This document shows positions 35,723-45,085 of a stretch of DNA of 64,000 bases, in pieces. Under the pieces are notes generated by a model, which was not told where the DNA came from, made no database searches, and was given only the letters and a program-made list of their open reading frames with translations. The translations under genes were made by a program, and so were the position numbers. Every line of letters starts with the position of its first letter. Within the stretch, counting starts at the first letter, position 1. Origin of the DNA: Blastopirellula marina (lineage in GTDB: Bacteria > Planctomycetota > Planctomycetia > Pirellulales > Pirellulaceae); NCBI RefSeq assembly GCF_002967765.1, contig NZ_PUHY01000010.1, positions 620,001-684,000 on the forward strand. Reading direction: 5' to 3'.

Positions 35723-38323
35723 ATGCGCAGCAAGTGGCTCACCTTCTTTCTCCTGTTCGGCATGTTGGCCACAACTGGCTGCTCGGGTTGTTTTGAAGGG
35801 GCGGAAACCGTTGAAGAACGCCAGAAGCGACTCGAGAAGGAAGAAACCAAAGAAGACTTCGAGCCCCCCAAGCTGAATGTTCTTCCTTCCGACGATCGCA
35901 AGACGCGGCTTAACCGCGTAAAGCCAGGTCACTGGACGAACGTCAGCACCCAGATGAAGGCCAACAACTTTGACTTCCGCGGCGAGTTGTACGCCTACAC
36001 CGTTTCGCAAAACGTGCCGGTACCGATTCGCGATACCGATTACTACTTCTCGTCGACACGCCCAATTGCATTGCCTAAAGGGCAAGATCGCTGGTCGGAC
36101 GTGCTCTTCTATCCGCCGCTGTTCAATCAAAACACAACGGCAACACGGATGTTTGCTTGCGACCTGCGACCTTCCGGCGGGGGCCGTCCCGTATTGGTTG
36201 AACGTTTGGCGACGACTCGCATGCACAAGCAAGAGTACTTCATGGTCGCCCTTTCGTCATCGGCCGATTCGTACCAGTTTCTGGAAGCGACCGACGTGAT
36301 ACGTCCGCTGCACGATTTGAACTCGGCCGAAGAGATGGCACCGCATTATCGATTGATCTTACCGAAGGTGATCGATCGAGTTTCGGTGCCAGAAAACTCG
36401 ATGGCTTGGACCTCTATCGCCTATGTCATTTGGGACGACATCGATCCGAGCTTGCTCTCCTTGGAGCAGCAGCAAGCGATGGTCGACTGGTTGCACTATG
36501 GCGGTCAACTGATCATCAGTGGGCCCGATTCCTTGAACCAATTGAAGCTGAGCTTCCTGGCCGATTACTTACCCGCCGAGGATACCGGCAGCATCGAACT
36601 GGAAGCGGATCGCTTCAAGGAGATCAACGAAGCGTTTGTGAAGGAAGAAAGAATCTGGGAACAGGGCGTCTTGAATAACTACCGATACGAAATCGAACTC
36701 CCAGGTGGTGCATTGCGTGGCGTTGATCTCAAATTGCATCCCGATGCGCAATATGTCCCCAAGACTGGTGATTTAGTGGCCGAGCGTCATGTGGGCCGTG
36801 GTCGGATTGCTGTGACGGCCTTTCAACTGCGTGCTCCCGATGTCTCTCGCAACTGGAAAAACTTCGACACGTTCTTCAATGCCGTGTTGCTTCGTCGACC
36901 AGCTCGTGACTTCAAGGACAGCAACGGCACGGCGGAAATCGTCACGATGTGGGCCGATCGCGAGGCGTTTAACGACCCTCGCCGAGTTACGTCGCTCCGC
37001 TTCATGAGCCGCGACTTAGGCAACAATCTATCGATCTATCAACAGCGCGACGCCAAGCTCTTGGCGACTCTCAATCCAACGGTCGTCGATCTTGAAGAGG
37101 ACGACATCGAGGATACGAGGCGACAACGCGAATATGAATTGCAAGAAGAACGAGACTTGCGAAACGCGATGCAGGTCAGTGATTCAAATAACCGCTACTC
37201 TGGCTTCAGCTACGACGACCAGTCTGGCATGGCTGGCTGGAACGATAAGAGTGGAATCTCGGCGGCAGCTCGTGAATGTTTGCGAGATGCGGCCGGTATT
37301 TCGATTCCCAATGGTAACTTCGTGCTGCGAGTCACCGCTGGCTATTTACTTGTCTTGGTTCCGCTTAACTGGTTTGTGTTCTGGCTGATCGGCCGCGTGG
37401 AATGGGCCTGGATCGCGGCGCCGATCATCGCGATCTTCGGAGCGTTGTTTGTGATCAAGCTCGCGGAGCTCGATATTGGATTCGCTCGCAGCCGAACCGA
37501 AATTGCGTTCATGGAAGTTCAGCCGAACTACCATCGGGCACACTTGACCCGCTATACGTCGCTCTACACCTCGCTGAGTACGTCGTACGACATGACGTTT
37601 ACCGAGTCGACGGCGGTTGCCTTGCCGTTTGGTCGTTCGCAGGACGCCCAAAGCAATCAATCACGCCGTTTCAACAGCGGGTTCAGCGAAGTGCACTACC
37701 ATCAAGAAGGGGGCGACATCCAACTGTCGGGCCTCCAGGTAGCTTCAAACTCATCGACGATGGTTCACAGCGAGTACTTCATGTCTTCTTCCTCCCAACC
37801 GGTTTTCCAGTGGAAATTGAACGAGGAAGGCAAAGACCAGCTCACGTACGGCTCGACACAAACTTTGCACGATGTCGGGATCATTCGGCGCAACGCTGAA
37901 ACTTCCAAGATCGAAGTCGCATGGCTCGGCGATCTAGAACCAGATTCTCAGCAAGTCGTCCAATTCACCAAACCATTCGACGAGTGGCAACTGTTCCAAG
38001 AGTGGCTGGATTCCCCAGTGCTCAGCTTGGACCGCACTACCGGTGAGGTGAACCTGCGTCACCTTCTCAACACAGTCAAAGACGCCCGACACCTTGGCCC
38101 CGGTGAGACGCGACTGATTGGTTGGACCGATGAGGACATGCCGGGGTTGACCATTTCGCCCGCTTCCAGTCAGCGGACGATTCGTACGATGGTGCTCGGT
38201 CACCTTTCGTATGCGGAATTCCCGACACCTCAGGCCGACTTGAACACACGGCGTGTCGGCGGTCAGGAACCAGCCCAGATGCAGGCCTATGAATTGGATC
38301 TGTTAGAAGAAGCCACTAACTAG
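35723..38323 (+). CDS. Large lipoprotein/membrane protein upstream of ABC ATPase
   Basis: ATG 35723 gives 866 aa and a textbook lipoprotein signal (KWLTFFLLFGMLATTGCSG). ATG 35666 is in frame 19 codons earlier and cannot be excluded. A large extracytoplasmic region (residues 25-525) includes a DUF4350/GldG-like sandwich-type segment (LSLEQQQAMVDWLHYGGQLI, residues ~245-270). Two membrane helices lie near residues 535-585 (AGYLLVLVPLNWFVFWLI and AWIAAPIIAIFGALFVIKLA). A beta-rich C-terminal part follows. I recognise no catalytic motif. The ABC ATPase gene follows after 44 bases, so it may be the extracytoplasmic partner of that transporter, as GldG is of GldA/GldF. Confidence 0.8.
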   Translation: MRSKWLTFFLLFGMLATTGCSGCFEGAETVEERQKRLEKEETKEDFEPPKLNVLPSDDRKTRLNRVKPGHWTNVSTQMKANNFDFRGELYAYTVSQNVPVPIRDTDYYFSSTRPIALPKGQDRWSDVLFYPPLFNQNTTATRMFACDLRPSGGGRPVLVERLATTRMHKQEYFMVALSSSADSYQFLEATDVIRPLHDLNSAEEMAPHYRLILPKVIDRVSVPENSMAWTSIAYVIWDDIDPSLLSLEQQQAMVDWLHYGGQLIISGPDSLNQLKLSFLADYLPAEDTGSIELEADRFKEINEAFVKEERIWEQGVLNNYRYEIELPGGALRGVDLKLHPDAQYVPKTGDLVAERHVGRGRIAVTAFQLRAPDVSRNWKNFDTFFNAVLLRRPARDFKDSNGTAEIVTMWADREAFNDPRRVTSLRFMSRDLGNNLSIYQQRDAKLLATLNPTVVDLEEDDIEDTRRQREYELQEERDLRNAMQVSDSNNRYSGFSYDDQSGMAGWNDKSGISAAARECLRDAAGISIPNGNFVLRVTAGYLLVLVPLNWFVFWLIGRVEWAWIAAPIIAIFGALFVIKLAELDIGFARSRTEIAFMEVQPNYHRAHLTRYTSLYTSLSTSYDMTFTESTAVALPFGRSQDAQSNQSRRFNSGFSEVHYHQEGGDIQLSGLQVASNSSTMVHSEYFMSSSSQPVFQWKLNEEGKDQLTYGSTQTLHDVGIIRRNAETSKIEVAWLGDLEPDSQQVVQFTKPFDEWQLFQEWLDSPVLSLDRTTGEVNLRHLLNTVKDARHLGPGETRLIGWTDEDMPGLTISPASSQRTIRTMVLGHLSYAEFPTPQADLNTRRVGGQEPAQMQAYELDLLEEATN

Positions 38324-38367
38324 AGTATACCGACCACGATTTCCGCCGCCCTCAGGATGTGCACGCG

Positions 38368-39294
38368 ATGATTGAACTAATTGATTTCGGCAAAGACTAC
38401 GGCGATTTCACTGCGGTCAAATGCTTGAACTTGAAAATCGAAGCCGGCGAAATGTTTGGCTTTATCGGCCCCAATGGTGCCGGTAAGAGTACCAGCATTC
38501 GCTTCCTGGCCACATTACTTAAAGCTTCGCGTGGTGAAGGGTTCGTCAACGGCTTCAACGTTGCCCAGCAGCCGATGGATGTCCGGCATAGTGTGGGATA
38601 CATGCCGGACAACTTCGGCGTGTACGACGGCATGAAGGTGTGGGAGTTCCTCGACTTCTTCGCCGTTGCCTACAAGATTCCGCGTCATCGCCGCAAAGCG
38701 GTGATCACCGATGTGCTGGAACTGCTGGACCTGACGCACAAACGAAACGACTTTGTGAACGGCTTGTCTCGCGGAATGAAGCAGCGGCTTTGTTTGGCCA
38801 AGACGCTGGTGCATGATCCGCCGGTCCTTATCTTGGACGAACCGGCGAGTGGCCTTGATCCACGTGCCCGCTTGGAAGTGAAAGCTTTGCTGAAAGAGCT
38901 TCGCAAGATGGGCAAAACGATCCTGATTTCTAGCCACATTCTGACTGAACTAGCGGACTGCTGTACGTCAATCGGAATCGTCGAGCGAGGCGAACTGCTA
39001 ATGAGTGGTAGCATCGAAGACGTCTATCGTCGTATTCGCAAGAACCGCATCATCAACATCAAGTTCGTCGACGGTATGGACGCTGGCCTCTCGATTATTC
39101 GTAGCATGCCCGAGTGTGTGGATGTCGATGTCGACCGTGGTCAGGTTACCTGCGAACTTCAAACCGACGACCAAGGCATTGCAGCCTTGTTGAAGAAGTT
39201 GGTCGACAATCAAGTGAATGTGCGAACCTTCGCGGAAAAAGACCCAACCTTGGAGGACGTTTTCATGATGGTCACCAAGGGTTTGGTAACGTAA
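38368..39294 (+). CDS. ABC transporter ATP-binding protein
   Basis: This 308-aa protein starts at ATG 38368 because AGGA lies 10 bases before it, whereas the GTG 38359 is too close. Walker A is GPNGAGKST, the signature region is LSRGMKQRLCLAKTLVHDPP, Walker B is VLILDEPASGLDP, and the H-loop is ILISSHILTEL. It resembles the ABC-2 / NatA / GldA type with a C-terminal extension (~residues 215-305). No ABC permease follows; the next genes are a LURP-one protein and a small membrane protein. Confidence 0.95.
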   Translation: MIELIDFGKDYGDFTAVKCLNLKIEAGEMFGFIGPNGAGKSTSIRFLATLLKASRGEGFVNGFNVAQQPMDVRHSVGYMPDNFGVYDGMKVWEFLDFFAVAYKIPRHRRKAVITDVLELLDLTHKRNDFVNGLSRGMKQRLCLAKTLVHDPPVLILDEPASGLDPRARLEVKALLKELRKMGKTILISSHILTELADCCTSIGIVERGELLMSGSIEDVYRRIRKNRIINIKFVDGMDAGLSIIRSMPECVDVDVDRGQVTCELQTDDQGIAALLKKLVDNQVNVRTFAEKDPTLEDVFMMVTKGLVT

Positions 39295-39337
39295 GCCATT
39301 CTCAATTCAAACAACTCTACGCACCACAGAAAGTCTC

Positions 39338-39823
39338 TTGCGCTACGTCATCAAGGAACGCTTTTGGTCTTGGGGAGATCAGTATTACGTTTACAACGAA
39401 TACCATGATCCCGTTTTTGAAATCGTTGGAAAAGTCTTTTCCTGGGGCGACCAACTCTCATTCCGCGACTTAGAGGGAAATGAGCTCGCGCATATAAAGC
39501 AGCGGCTACTCTCGTGGATGCCGTGCTACGAAATCTATCGTCATGGCAAGCTCTTCGCCGAGATGCGCAAGGAGTTTACCTGGTTCAATCAAAAATTCAC
39601 GCTCGATGTGCCTGGCCCAAACGACTACACGATCGACGGAAGCTTTTGGCAACACGACTACGATTTTCTTCGTAAAGGCAGCACTGTTGCGAATGTCTCG
39701 AAAGCGTACTGGTCGTGGACCGACAGCTACGGGATCGAAACGATCGACGGAGAAGACGACGTCACGATCCTTTGTGCCTGCATCGTGATCGACCAGATCC
39801 TGGAAGACCAAAGAAGCGATTAG
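39338..39823 (+). CDS. LURP-one-related (tubby-like fold) protein
   Basis: This 161-aa protein starts at TTG 39338. It is a compact beta barrel: RYVIKERFWSWGDQYYVYN, VFEIVGKVFSWGDQLSFRDL, AHIKQRLLSWMPCYEIYR and YWSWTDSYGIETIDGEDDVT. This matches the LURP-one/YxjI-like family related to tubby and scramblases, thought to bind lipid or membrane. Presence next to the ABC ATPase suggests, but does not prove, an envelope role. Confidence 0.88.
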   Translation: MRYVIKERFWSWGDQYYVYNEYHDPVFEIVGKVFSWGDQLSFRDLEGNELAHIKQRLLSWMPCYEIYRHGKLFAEMRKEFTWFNQKFTLDVPGPNDYTIDGSFWQHDYDFLRKGSTVANVSKAYWSWTDSYGIETIDGEDDVTILCACIVIDQILEDQRSD

Positions 39824-39862
39824 GTTAATTGCCGATCGATATGCGACAACCAGGAGATCTTA

Positions 39863-40090
39863 ATGACACCTCCGATGACTCGCCCAATGGGACCAATGCT
39901 GATAATTCTCGGTGGAGGAATCGCCGTAGGTCTGGCCATACCGTTCGCACGACGTGACGACTGGCTAGGATGGTTTTCACTTGCCGTCGTGGCTATTGTG
40001 TCGGTGATTTTCTGGTCAATGTTTCTCTTAGGAATCATTCGCCAGCTTCTTACGGCGTGGCGAAACGAAGATTCTGGTTCCAAGGATTAG
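39863..40090 (+). CDS. Small two-helix membrane protein (75 aa)
   Basis: ATG 39863 is preceded by GGAG at a suitable spacing. Two helices are clear: residues ~11-28 (PMLIILGGGIAVGLAIPF) and ~36-61 (FSLAVVAIVSVIFWSMFLLG). A polar tail (RNEDSGSKD) follows. It lies 39 bases behind the LURP-one gene on the same strand. No family was recognised, but coding is plausible from the Shine-Dalgarno and the hydrophobic pattern. Confidence 0.65.
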   Translation: MTPPMTRPMGPMLIILGGGIAVGLAIPFARRDDWLGWFSLAVVAIVSVIFWSMFLLGIIRQLLTAWRNEDSGSKD

Positions 40091-40106
40091 CCGCCTCACG
40101 ACGTGG

Positions 40107-40646
40107 CTACATCAAAATAATCGGCCGTGAGTCACCTTGTTGGTCACGTCGTTCCCACTCACGGCGAACTTCACCCAGGCCATAAGCACATAGCTCGAAC
40201 TCGTGACTCAGCTTGCTTAGCAGTTCTGCTTCGCTGCCAGATTCCTCTTCGGCAGAAAGTTCGCTGGCCTTCGAGTAGGCTCGCTTGCCTTCGGCCCAGT
40301 AATTGAGCAGGTGATCCTTACGATCACTTCGCTGCATGCGGGCCAAGCTCTCTGGATAAACGCCACTCCAGAACAGCAAAAAGTCGCCTACATGCTGGTG
40401 GACAGATCGCTTCGCGGCACCGATTCTGGCTTCCGCCTCGATCAGCATATCGGCCACTTCGGTCAGTGGTTTGCCGGTTAGGCTTCGCACTTTGAAGACC
40501 ATATCACTGCGAATAAAGCGGGTCAGTAGGCCGGTCAGGTAGTCGATCAGATCAGTATCTGGAACACCCAGTTGGCTATGGAACGTCTGCTCGGTAATGC
40601 CCGCGAAGAAGCGGTGCATCGGTGTTGAATCATTGTCGGCGTGCAT
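40107..40646 (-). CDS. Conserved helical protein of unknown function (179 aa)
   Basis: It starts at ATG 40646. The sequence is helix-rich and soluble (EVADMLIEAEARIGAAKRSV, HQHVGDFLLFWSGVYPESLA, ELLSKLSHEFELCAYGLGEV). No signal peptide, membrane helix or catalytic motif was seen. It converges with the small membrane protein gene (16-base gap). It looks like a conserved planctomycete hypothetical, and I cannot name a family. Confidence 0.75.
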   Translation of the reverse strand: MHADNDSTPMHRFFAGITEQTFHSQLGVPDTDLIDYLTGLLTRFIRSDMVFKVRSLTGKPLTEVADMLIEAEARIGAAKRSVHQHVGDFLLFWSGVYPESLARMQRSDRKDHLLNYWAEGKRAYSKASELSAEEESGSEAELLSKLSHEFELCAYGLGEVRREWERRDQQGDSRPIILM

Positions 40647-41115
40647 AAAGAAGGTTCCCCTCCCGTACTTTGAAGTCGGTCAGCAAAACCCAGCCGGCAA
40701 AAGGATCACTCCTGCCACACGACGCGAGGATCAAGAGATCATCGTTGCCCGCTGGTCAAGTTGAGTCCACACGCATGATGGGGCAAATTCACCAAGCTCG
40801 ACGTCGGAAACGGCCAACCCGGGAATCGCTCTATGGCTACATTAATTACGGCTAATAGTTCGAGTCAAGATCAGCACGTTTACTTACTCAATTATACGTT
40901 TTAGCCACCTGAAAGGTGGAAATCTCTCCAAGATTTTTCGTTGGCCAGCGAATACACGCACATCGCACCTAAATCGCGCGTCCCACTACCAAGGCTACAG
41001 CCTCTCGAAGAAAGAGCTCGCGGCTCACGTTGTTTACTTGTTGAATCGCCTGACACGCGTTCCCTAAAATGACGTCCGCGAATCATTCTTCTCTCCGACT
41101 TGTAAGGCATTTCGC
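40647..41115. other. Divergent intergenic region with two small hairpins
   Basis: This 469-base spacer has no convincing gene. A hairpin CCACCT-GAA-AGGTGG (40905-40919) is followed at once by AAATCT-CTCCA-AGATTT (40920-40936) and a T run ending at 40938. The pair resembles a terminator structure, but no upstream plus-strand gene reads into it. A small non-coding transcript ending there is possible but unproven. Confidence 0.35.
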
Positions 41116-41847
41116 ATGAATGAATACGATGACCTGGAAGACGAAGATATCGAATACGACCCACCAACGGCTGAGCGAGTGCGACGTCGGGCTTGGGCAC
41201 TTAGTTGCGTGATCTATCGCTCGTTTCTGGAGAAGTACGACGACCTTTCCGAAGCTGCAACTGGCCAGTCGAGGATTTTGAACTGGGTCGATGTCATCGA
41301 TTTGCAAGACGAGTTCGAGCCAGACGAATGGGGGTTGATCGAAAGCGACATCGGAACCATCACCGAGCAAGCCATCATTAACGGCACCTGGCGCAGCGAA
41401 GGACTGGCTGTCTTGGCCTGGGCATTAGGGGCATTCGAATTGCCTCCTCACGATCAGATGTCCCATCCGAAAGAAGCCACCGATTCGATCTTCTTCTTGG
41501 CGGACGATGCGTTGGCGAAGGCTGACCAACTTCAACTTCGTCCGTCAGAAGAACTCGAGAAGTTTTGCGCCGTCCAACTTTCTTTGCACTGGCGGTTGCG
41601 TGACTTTTCGATCCGCCCCGAAGCGATGAACTTCCGCGAGTTCCTGGAGACTGCCTGGTTTGGCCCCATCGACCTAAGCGGGGTTCCCTTTGAGGAAGAC
41701 GACTTGGCGATCAACGGGCAACCGATTGCCAAAGCACCTCCGGAAGAAGTTCAGCTATGCAGCAGCATCGCCATGGAACGCCACAAGGCAATCAATTGGC
41801 TCAACGGCTGGCACGAGATTTATTCAGAGGTCGATACATCGACGTGA
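41116..41847 (+). CDS. DUF4272-domain protein
   Basis: This 243-aa, acidic, soluble protein has the DUF4272 hallmarks: RVRRRAWALSCVIYRSFLEK near residues 21-41 and GTWRSEGLAVLAWALGAFEL near 95-115, then HWRLRDFSIRPEAMNF. The family's biochemical role is unknown. The start ATG 41116 lacks a strong Shine-Dalgarno. It converges with trpA, 4 bases away. Confidence 0.85.
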   Translation: MNEYDDLEDEDIEYDPPTAERVRRRAWALSCVIYRSFLEKYDDLSEAATGQSRILNWVDVIDLQDEFEPDEWGLIESDIGTITEQAIINGTWRSEGLAVLAWALGAFELPPHDQMSHPKEATDSIFFLADDALAKADQLQLRPSEELEKFCAVQLSLHWRLRDFSIRPEAMNFREFLETAWFGPIDLSGVPFEEDDLAINGQPIAKAPPEEVQLCSSIAMERHKAINWLNGWHEIYSEVDTST

Positions 41848-41851
41848 GGCG

Positions 41852-42655
41852 TTAGCCGTTCAAAGCATCCAGAAGTGTGTCGGCATAATCGCCCACACCT
41901 TGAATGACTTCGGCGACCGGCTTACTTTCTGCTTCGCACAAGCGGCGAACGATCGCCGAACCAACGATCACACCGTCGCAGGCATCTTTAAGCATGTGGA
42001 TGTGCTCTGGCTTGTTGATCCCGAAGCCGATGCAGATTGGCAAGTCGGTCTGACTCTTCAGCCAGTTCACATTCTCGACGATCGTCGGAGGCAACTCGGT
42101 TCGCTCTCCGGTGATACCGGCGACTGATACATAATAGACGAAGCCAGTCGACGTTTCGAGAATTCGTTTGGCACGTTCTTTCGACGTGGTCGGCGTGATC
42201 AATTGAATCAGGCTGAAGTCCCGCTCTTTGCAAAGCTCCGCGAACTTCTCCGATTCTTCCACCAGAAGGTCAGGCACGATCGCACCGCTGACGCCGGCGG
42301 CCTGGGCGATGTCCAGGTACTTCTCAGGTCCATGGCGATGAATGATCGCGTAGCTGATCATCGTGACCACTGGGCAGGGCAAGCTGGGCGTGACCTGGCC
42401 GATCGTGTCGAGGATCGTTTTCAGCTTGATCTTCTTGTCGAGTGCCCGCGTGTACGAAGCTTGAATCACCGGGCCATCGGCGATTGGATCGCTGTAGGGT
42501 ATCCCAACTTCGCATACCGTCGCCCCACGTTTGCCCAATTCCTGAAGTGCGGCAGCGGTAATCTCGAGCGAAGGATCACCGGCGGTCACAAATGGTACCA
42601 GAGCCTTCTTGTTTTGCTGACGCAAAGCTTCAAACGCACGATCAACTGCGGACAT
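41852..42655 (-). CDS. trpA: Tryptophan synthase alpha subunit
   Basis: This 267-aa protein has a TIM barrel that cleaves indole-3-glycerol phosphate to indole and glyceraldehyde-3-phosphate. VCEVGIPYSDPIADGPVIQ includes the catalytic Glu and Asp region. VPDLLVEESEKFAELC and FVYYVSVAGITGERTELPP are family motifs, and ICIGFGINKPEHI binds phosphate. It is downstream of trpB (106-base gap) in a trpBA unit on the minus strand; trpE is 8 kb away on the other strand. Confidence 0.97.
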   Translation of the reverse strand: MSAVDRAFEALRQQNKKALVPFVTAGDPSLEITAAALQELGKRGATVCEVGIPYSDPIADGPVIQASYTRALDKKIKLKTILDTIGQVTPSLPCPVVTMISYAIIHRHGPEKYLDIAQAAGVSGAIVPDLLVEESEKFAELCKERDFSLIQLITPTTSKERAKRILETSTGFVYYVSVAGITGERTELPPTIVENVNWLKSQTDLPICIGFGINKPEHIHMLKDACDGVIVGSAIVRRLCEAESKPVAEVIQGVGDYADTLLDALNG

Positions 42656-42761
42656 CGACGACTAGCCTTCCAGGTTGGATTGTTGGGGTGCCACTTCGAA
42701 ACCTCTCTCACTCAGAAGAAAGTGGACCAGAAAGGAGGATGCCGATACTTCGGCGATTCCA

Positions 42762-43988
42762 CTAATACTTCACGCCTTTAAGACGAGCGATTTCCGCGGC
42801 GTCTTTGTCTCCACGTCCGGAAAGACAAACGAGCACAACTTGATCCTTCGGCATCTTTGCGGCCAGTTCCATCGCCTTGGAAACGGCGTGAGATGATTCC
42901 AATGCCGGCAAAATACCTTCGGTCGCGGCCAGGGCATCGAACCCCGTCATCGCGTCGGCATCTTCACAGCACGTGTACTCAACCCGACCGGTTGCCTTCC
43001 AGTAGCTATGCTCTGGACCGACGCCTGGATAATCGAGACCAGCCGACATCGAATGGACGTCGCAAGTCTGTCCATCTTCGTCTTGCATCACAAAGCTATA
43101 GCTACCGTGCAGCACGCCAGGTTCGCCGTAGGTCAGTGGCGAAGCGTGATCGCCTGCCTTGGGACCGCGTCCACCAGCTTCCACACCGACGAGTTCAACG
43201 TCTGTGTCTTCCACAAATGGATAGAACATTCCGGCCGCGTTGCTTCCGCCACCGACACAAGCAACGACCTTGTTAGGCAGCTTGCCGAGGCGTTCCAAAC
43301 TTTGGGCACGAGCTTCCTCACCAATTACCGCTTGGAAATCACGCACGATGCGCGGGAACGGATGAGGACCAACCACACTTCCCAAGATGTAATGCGTATC
43401 CTCGACCGATGCCATCCAGTCTCGCATTGCTTCGTTGATCGCATCTCGCAACGTTCGCGAACCGGTGGTCACCGGGCGAACTTCGGCTCCGAGCAGTTTC
43501 ATGCTAAAGACGTTAGGTGCTTGGCGGCGGATATCTTCTTCACCCATGTAAACGACACAGGGGATCCCGAAATGGGCACACGCGGTCGCGGTCGCCACGC
43601 CATGCTGTCCGGCGCCGGTCTCGGCGATCACACGCTTCTTACCCATCCGCAGCGTCAGCAGAGCCTGACCGAGCGTGTTGTTGATTTTATGAGCGCCGGT
43701 ATGATTGGTATCTTCCCGCTTCAGCCAGATCTGAGCACCACCACACTGCTCGGTCAAACGACGAGCGTGATAGAACGGGGAAGGGCGGCCCACAAAGTCC
43801 CGCAGCAGATCCTTGAGCTCAGCGAAGAAGCTGGGATCTTTGACCGCCTTTTCATACTCTTCGGTCAGTTGATCGAGGGCTTGGGTCAACGTCTCGGGAA
43901 CGTAACGCCCCCCGAACGGACCAAAACGGCCAGCAGCATCGGGAACGTTATGACTGGCGGTACCTAGACTTTCCATCGGCGGTTCCAT
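42762..43988 (-). CDS. trpB: Tryptophan synthase beta subunit
   Basis: This 408-aa PLP enzyme joins indole to serine. [17 protein letters not shown] carries the PLP lysine, [19 protein letters not shown] the catalytic Glu region, and [15 protein letters not shown] the phosphate-binding Gly loop. [15 protein letters not shown] is the start signature. ATG 43988 is used; ATG 43976 is also possible. The gene is divergent from mutM across a 160-base spacer containing a tight dyad (44042-44057). Confidence 0.97.
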   Translation of the reverse strand: MEPPMESLGTASHNVPDAAGRFGPFGGRYVPETLTQALDQLTEEYEKAVKDPSFFAELKDLLRDFVGRPSPFYHARRLTEQCGGAQIWLKREDTNHTGAHKINNTLGQALLTLRMGKKRVIAETGAGQHGVATATACAHFGIPCVVYMGEEDIRRQAPNVFSMKLLGAEVRPVTTGSRTLRDAINEAMRDWMASVEDTHYILGSVVGPHPFPRIVRDFQAVIGEEARAQSLERLGKLPNKVVACVGGGSNAAGMFYPFVEDTDVELVGVEAGGRGPKAGDHASPLTYGEPGVLHGSYSFVMQDEDGQTCDVHSMSAGLDYPGVGPEHSYWKATGRVEYTCCEDADAMTGFDALAATEGILPALESSHAVSKAMELAAKMPKDQVVLVCLSGRGDKDAAEIARLKGVKY

Positions 43989-44041
43989 GTGTCACGATTT
44001 TTCAAACGTCGCGCCGCCAGAGGAATCGTCCCCCTAATGCG

Positions 44042-44057
44042 ACGCAGGTGCCTGCGT
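44042..44057. promoter_or_regulatory. Dyad between trpB and mutM
   Basis: ACGCAGG (44042-44048) and CCTGCGT (44051-44057) are a perfect inverted repeat around TG. It lies 54 bases upstream of trpB and 92 before mutM, where an operator could sit. No regulator is identified, so this is a candidate site only. Confidence 0.35.
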
Positions 44058-44148
44058 GATAAACCTTTGAGTATCCGGGCAACTCTTAAGGGGGTCAAGT
44101 GGACGCGAGCGTCACGCGATCCGCGTTAACATCCATGGAGACACCTCA

Positions 44149-44988
44149 TTGCCGGAACTTCCTGAAGTCGAAACGATGCGCCGCGGCGTGTTGGGCCTGG
44201 TCGGCGGTCGGATCGAAACTTTCGAAAAACTGCCCTGCGAGCGCCGTCCAATTGGCATCACGCCAAGTGTCCGTAAGCTTCGCACCACCCTAGCAGGCCG
44301 CACGATCGAGCGGATCGATCGCCTAGGTAAGCGGGTTTTGCTGGTCCTGGACGATCAATCTCGCTTAATGTTCGAGCCACGAATGACCGGCCTGGTCCTG
44401 ATTTCAGACCCTCCGAGTGTCGAACATCTGCGAGTTCGCCTCACCATTAGTGGGGCTCCTCATACCGAGCTTCTTTACTGGGACCGTCGCGGGCTGGGAT
44501 CGGTTCGGTGGTTCTCGGAAAAGGAGTTCGAGCAGGAGTTCCATCTCGGCCGCCTTGGGCCGGACGCATTAGATATCGCCGCGACCGACTTTCGAGCCAA
44601 GTTCGCCGCCACTCGACAGCCGATCAAGGTAGCTCTTCTCGACCAAAAGAAAGTGGCGGGAATCGGCAATCTATACGCTTCCGAGATCTTACATGTCGCC
44701 AAAATCAATCCGGCCCGCCCCTGCAATGAACTTTCGCCCCAAGCTTGGAATCGAATTCATGCTTGCATGCGTGAGATTCTATTAGAGGCCATTCAGTACG
44801 AAGGCTCGACGCTAAATGACGGGACCTATCGCAACGCCCTGAACCAATCTGGCAGCTACCAGAATCATCATCGCGTGTACGCTAAAGAAGGGGAAGTTTG
44901 CAGGTCATGCGGCAAGGCGACAATTGTTCGCACGGTGCAAGCTCAGCGAGCAACTTTCCATTGTCCTCGCTGCCAGAAGAGCAAGTAG
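44149..44988 (+). CDS. mutM: Formamidopyrimidine-DNA glycosylase
   Basis: This 279-aa Fpg excises oxidised purines such as 8-oxoguanine. TTG 44149 must be the start because the catalytic Pro is residue 2: PELPEVETMRRGVLGLVGGR, with Glu3. RLGKRVLLVLDDQSR and KKVAGIGNLYASEILHVAKI are conserved. The C-terminal zinc finger is CRSCG...CPRC (residues ~250-275). Length is normal. It stands alone on the plus strand, divergent from trpB. Confidence 0.96.
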   Translation: MPELPEVETMRRGVLGLVGGRIETFEKLPCERRPIGITPSVRKLRTTLAGRTIERIDRLGKRVLLVLDDQSRLMFEPRMTGLVLISDPPSVEHLRVRLTISGAPHTELLYWDRRGLGSVRWFSEKEFEQEFHLGRLGPDALDIAATDFRAKFAATRQPIKVALLDQKKVAGIGNLYASEILHVAKINPARPCNELSPQAWNRIHACMREILLEAIQYEGSTLNDGTYRNALNQSGSYQNHHRVYAKEGEVCRSCGKATIVRTVQAQRATFHCPRCQKSK

Positions 44989-45085
44989 CGCGCAAAGTAA
45001 CATTTCGATTGTTTTCCCGGTCGGCGTTCGGTTAAATAAAGGGCAGTGCACTTCTCACCTATTGCCCCTTTCCGGAGGCCCCTCG

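Noticed and set aside
40670-40855. Possible 61-aa basic protein in the long spacer
   Set aside because: No Shine-Dalgarno, odd composition and no homology signal; treated as non-coding.
43008-43967. 319-codon frame on the plus strand over trpB
   Set aside because: It is antisense to a complete trpB with intact catalytic motifs; no recognisable protein features.
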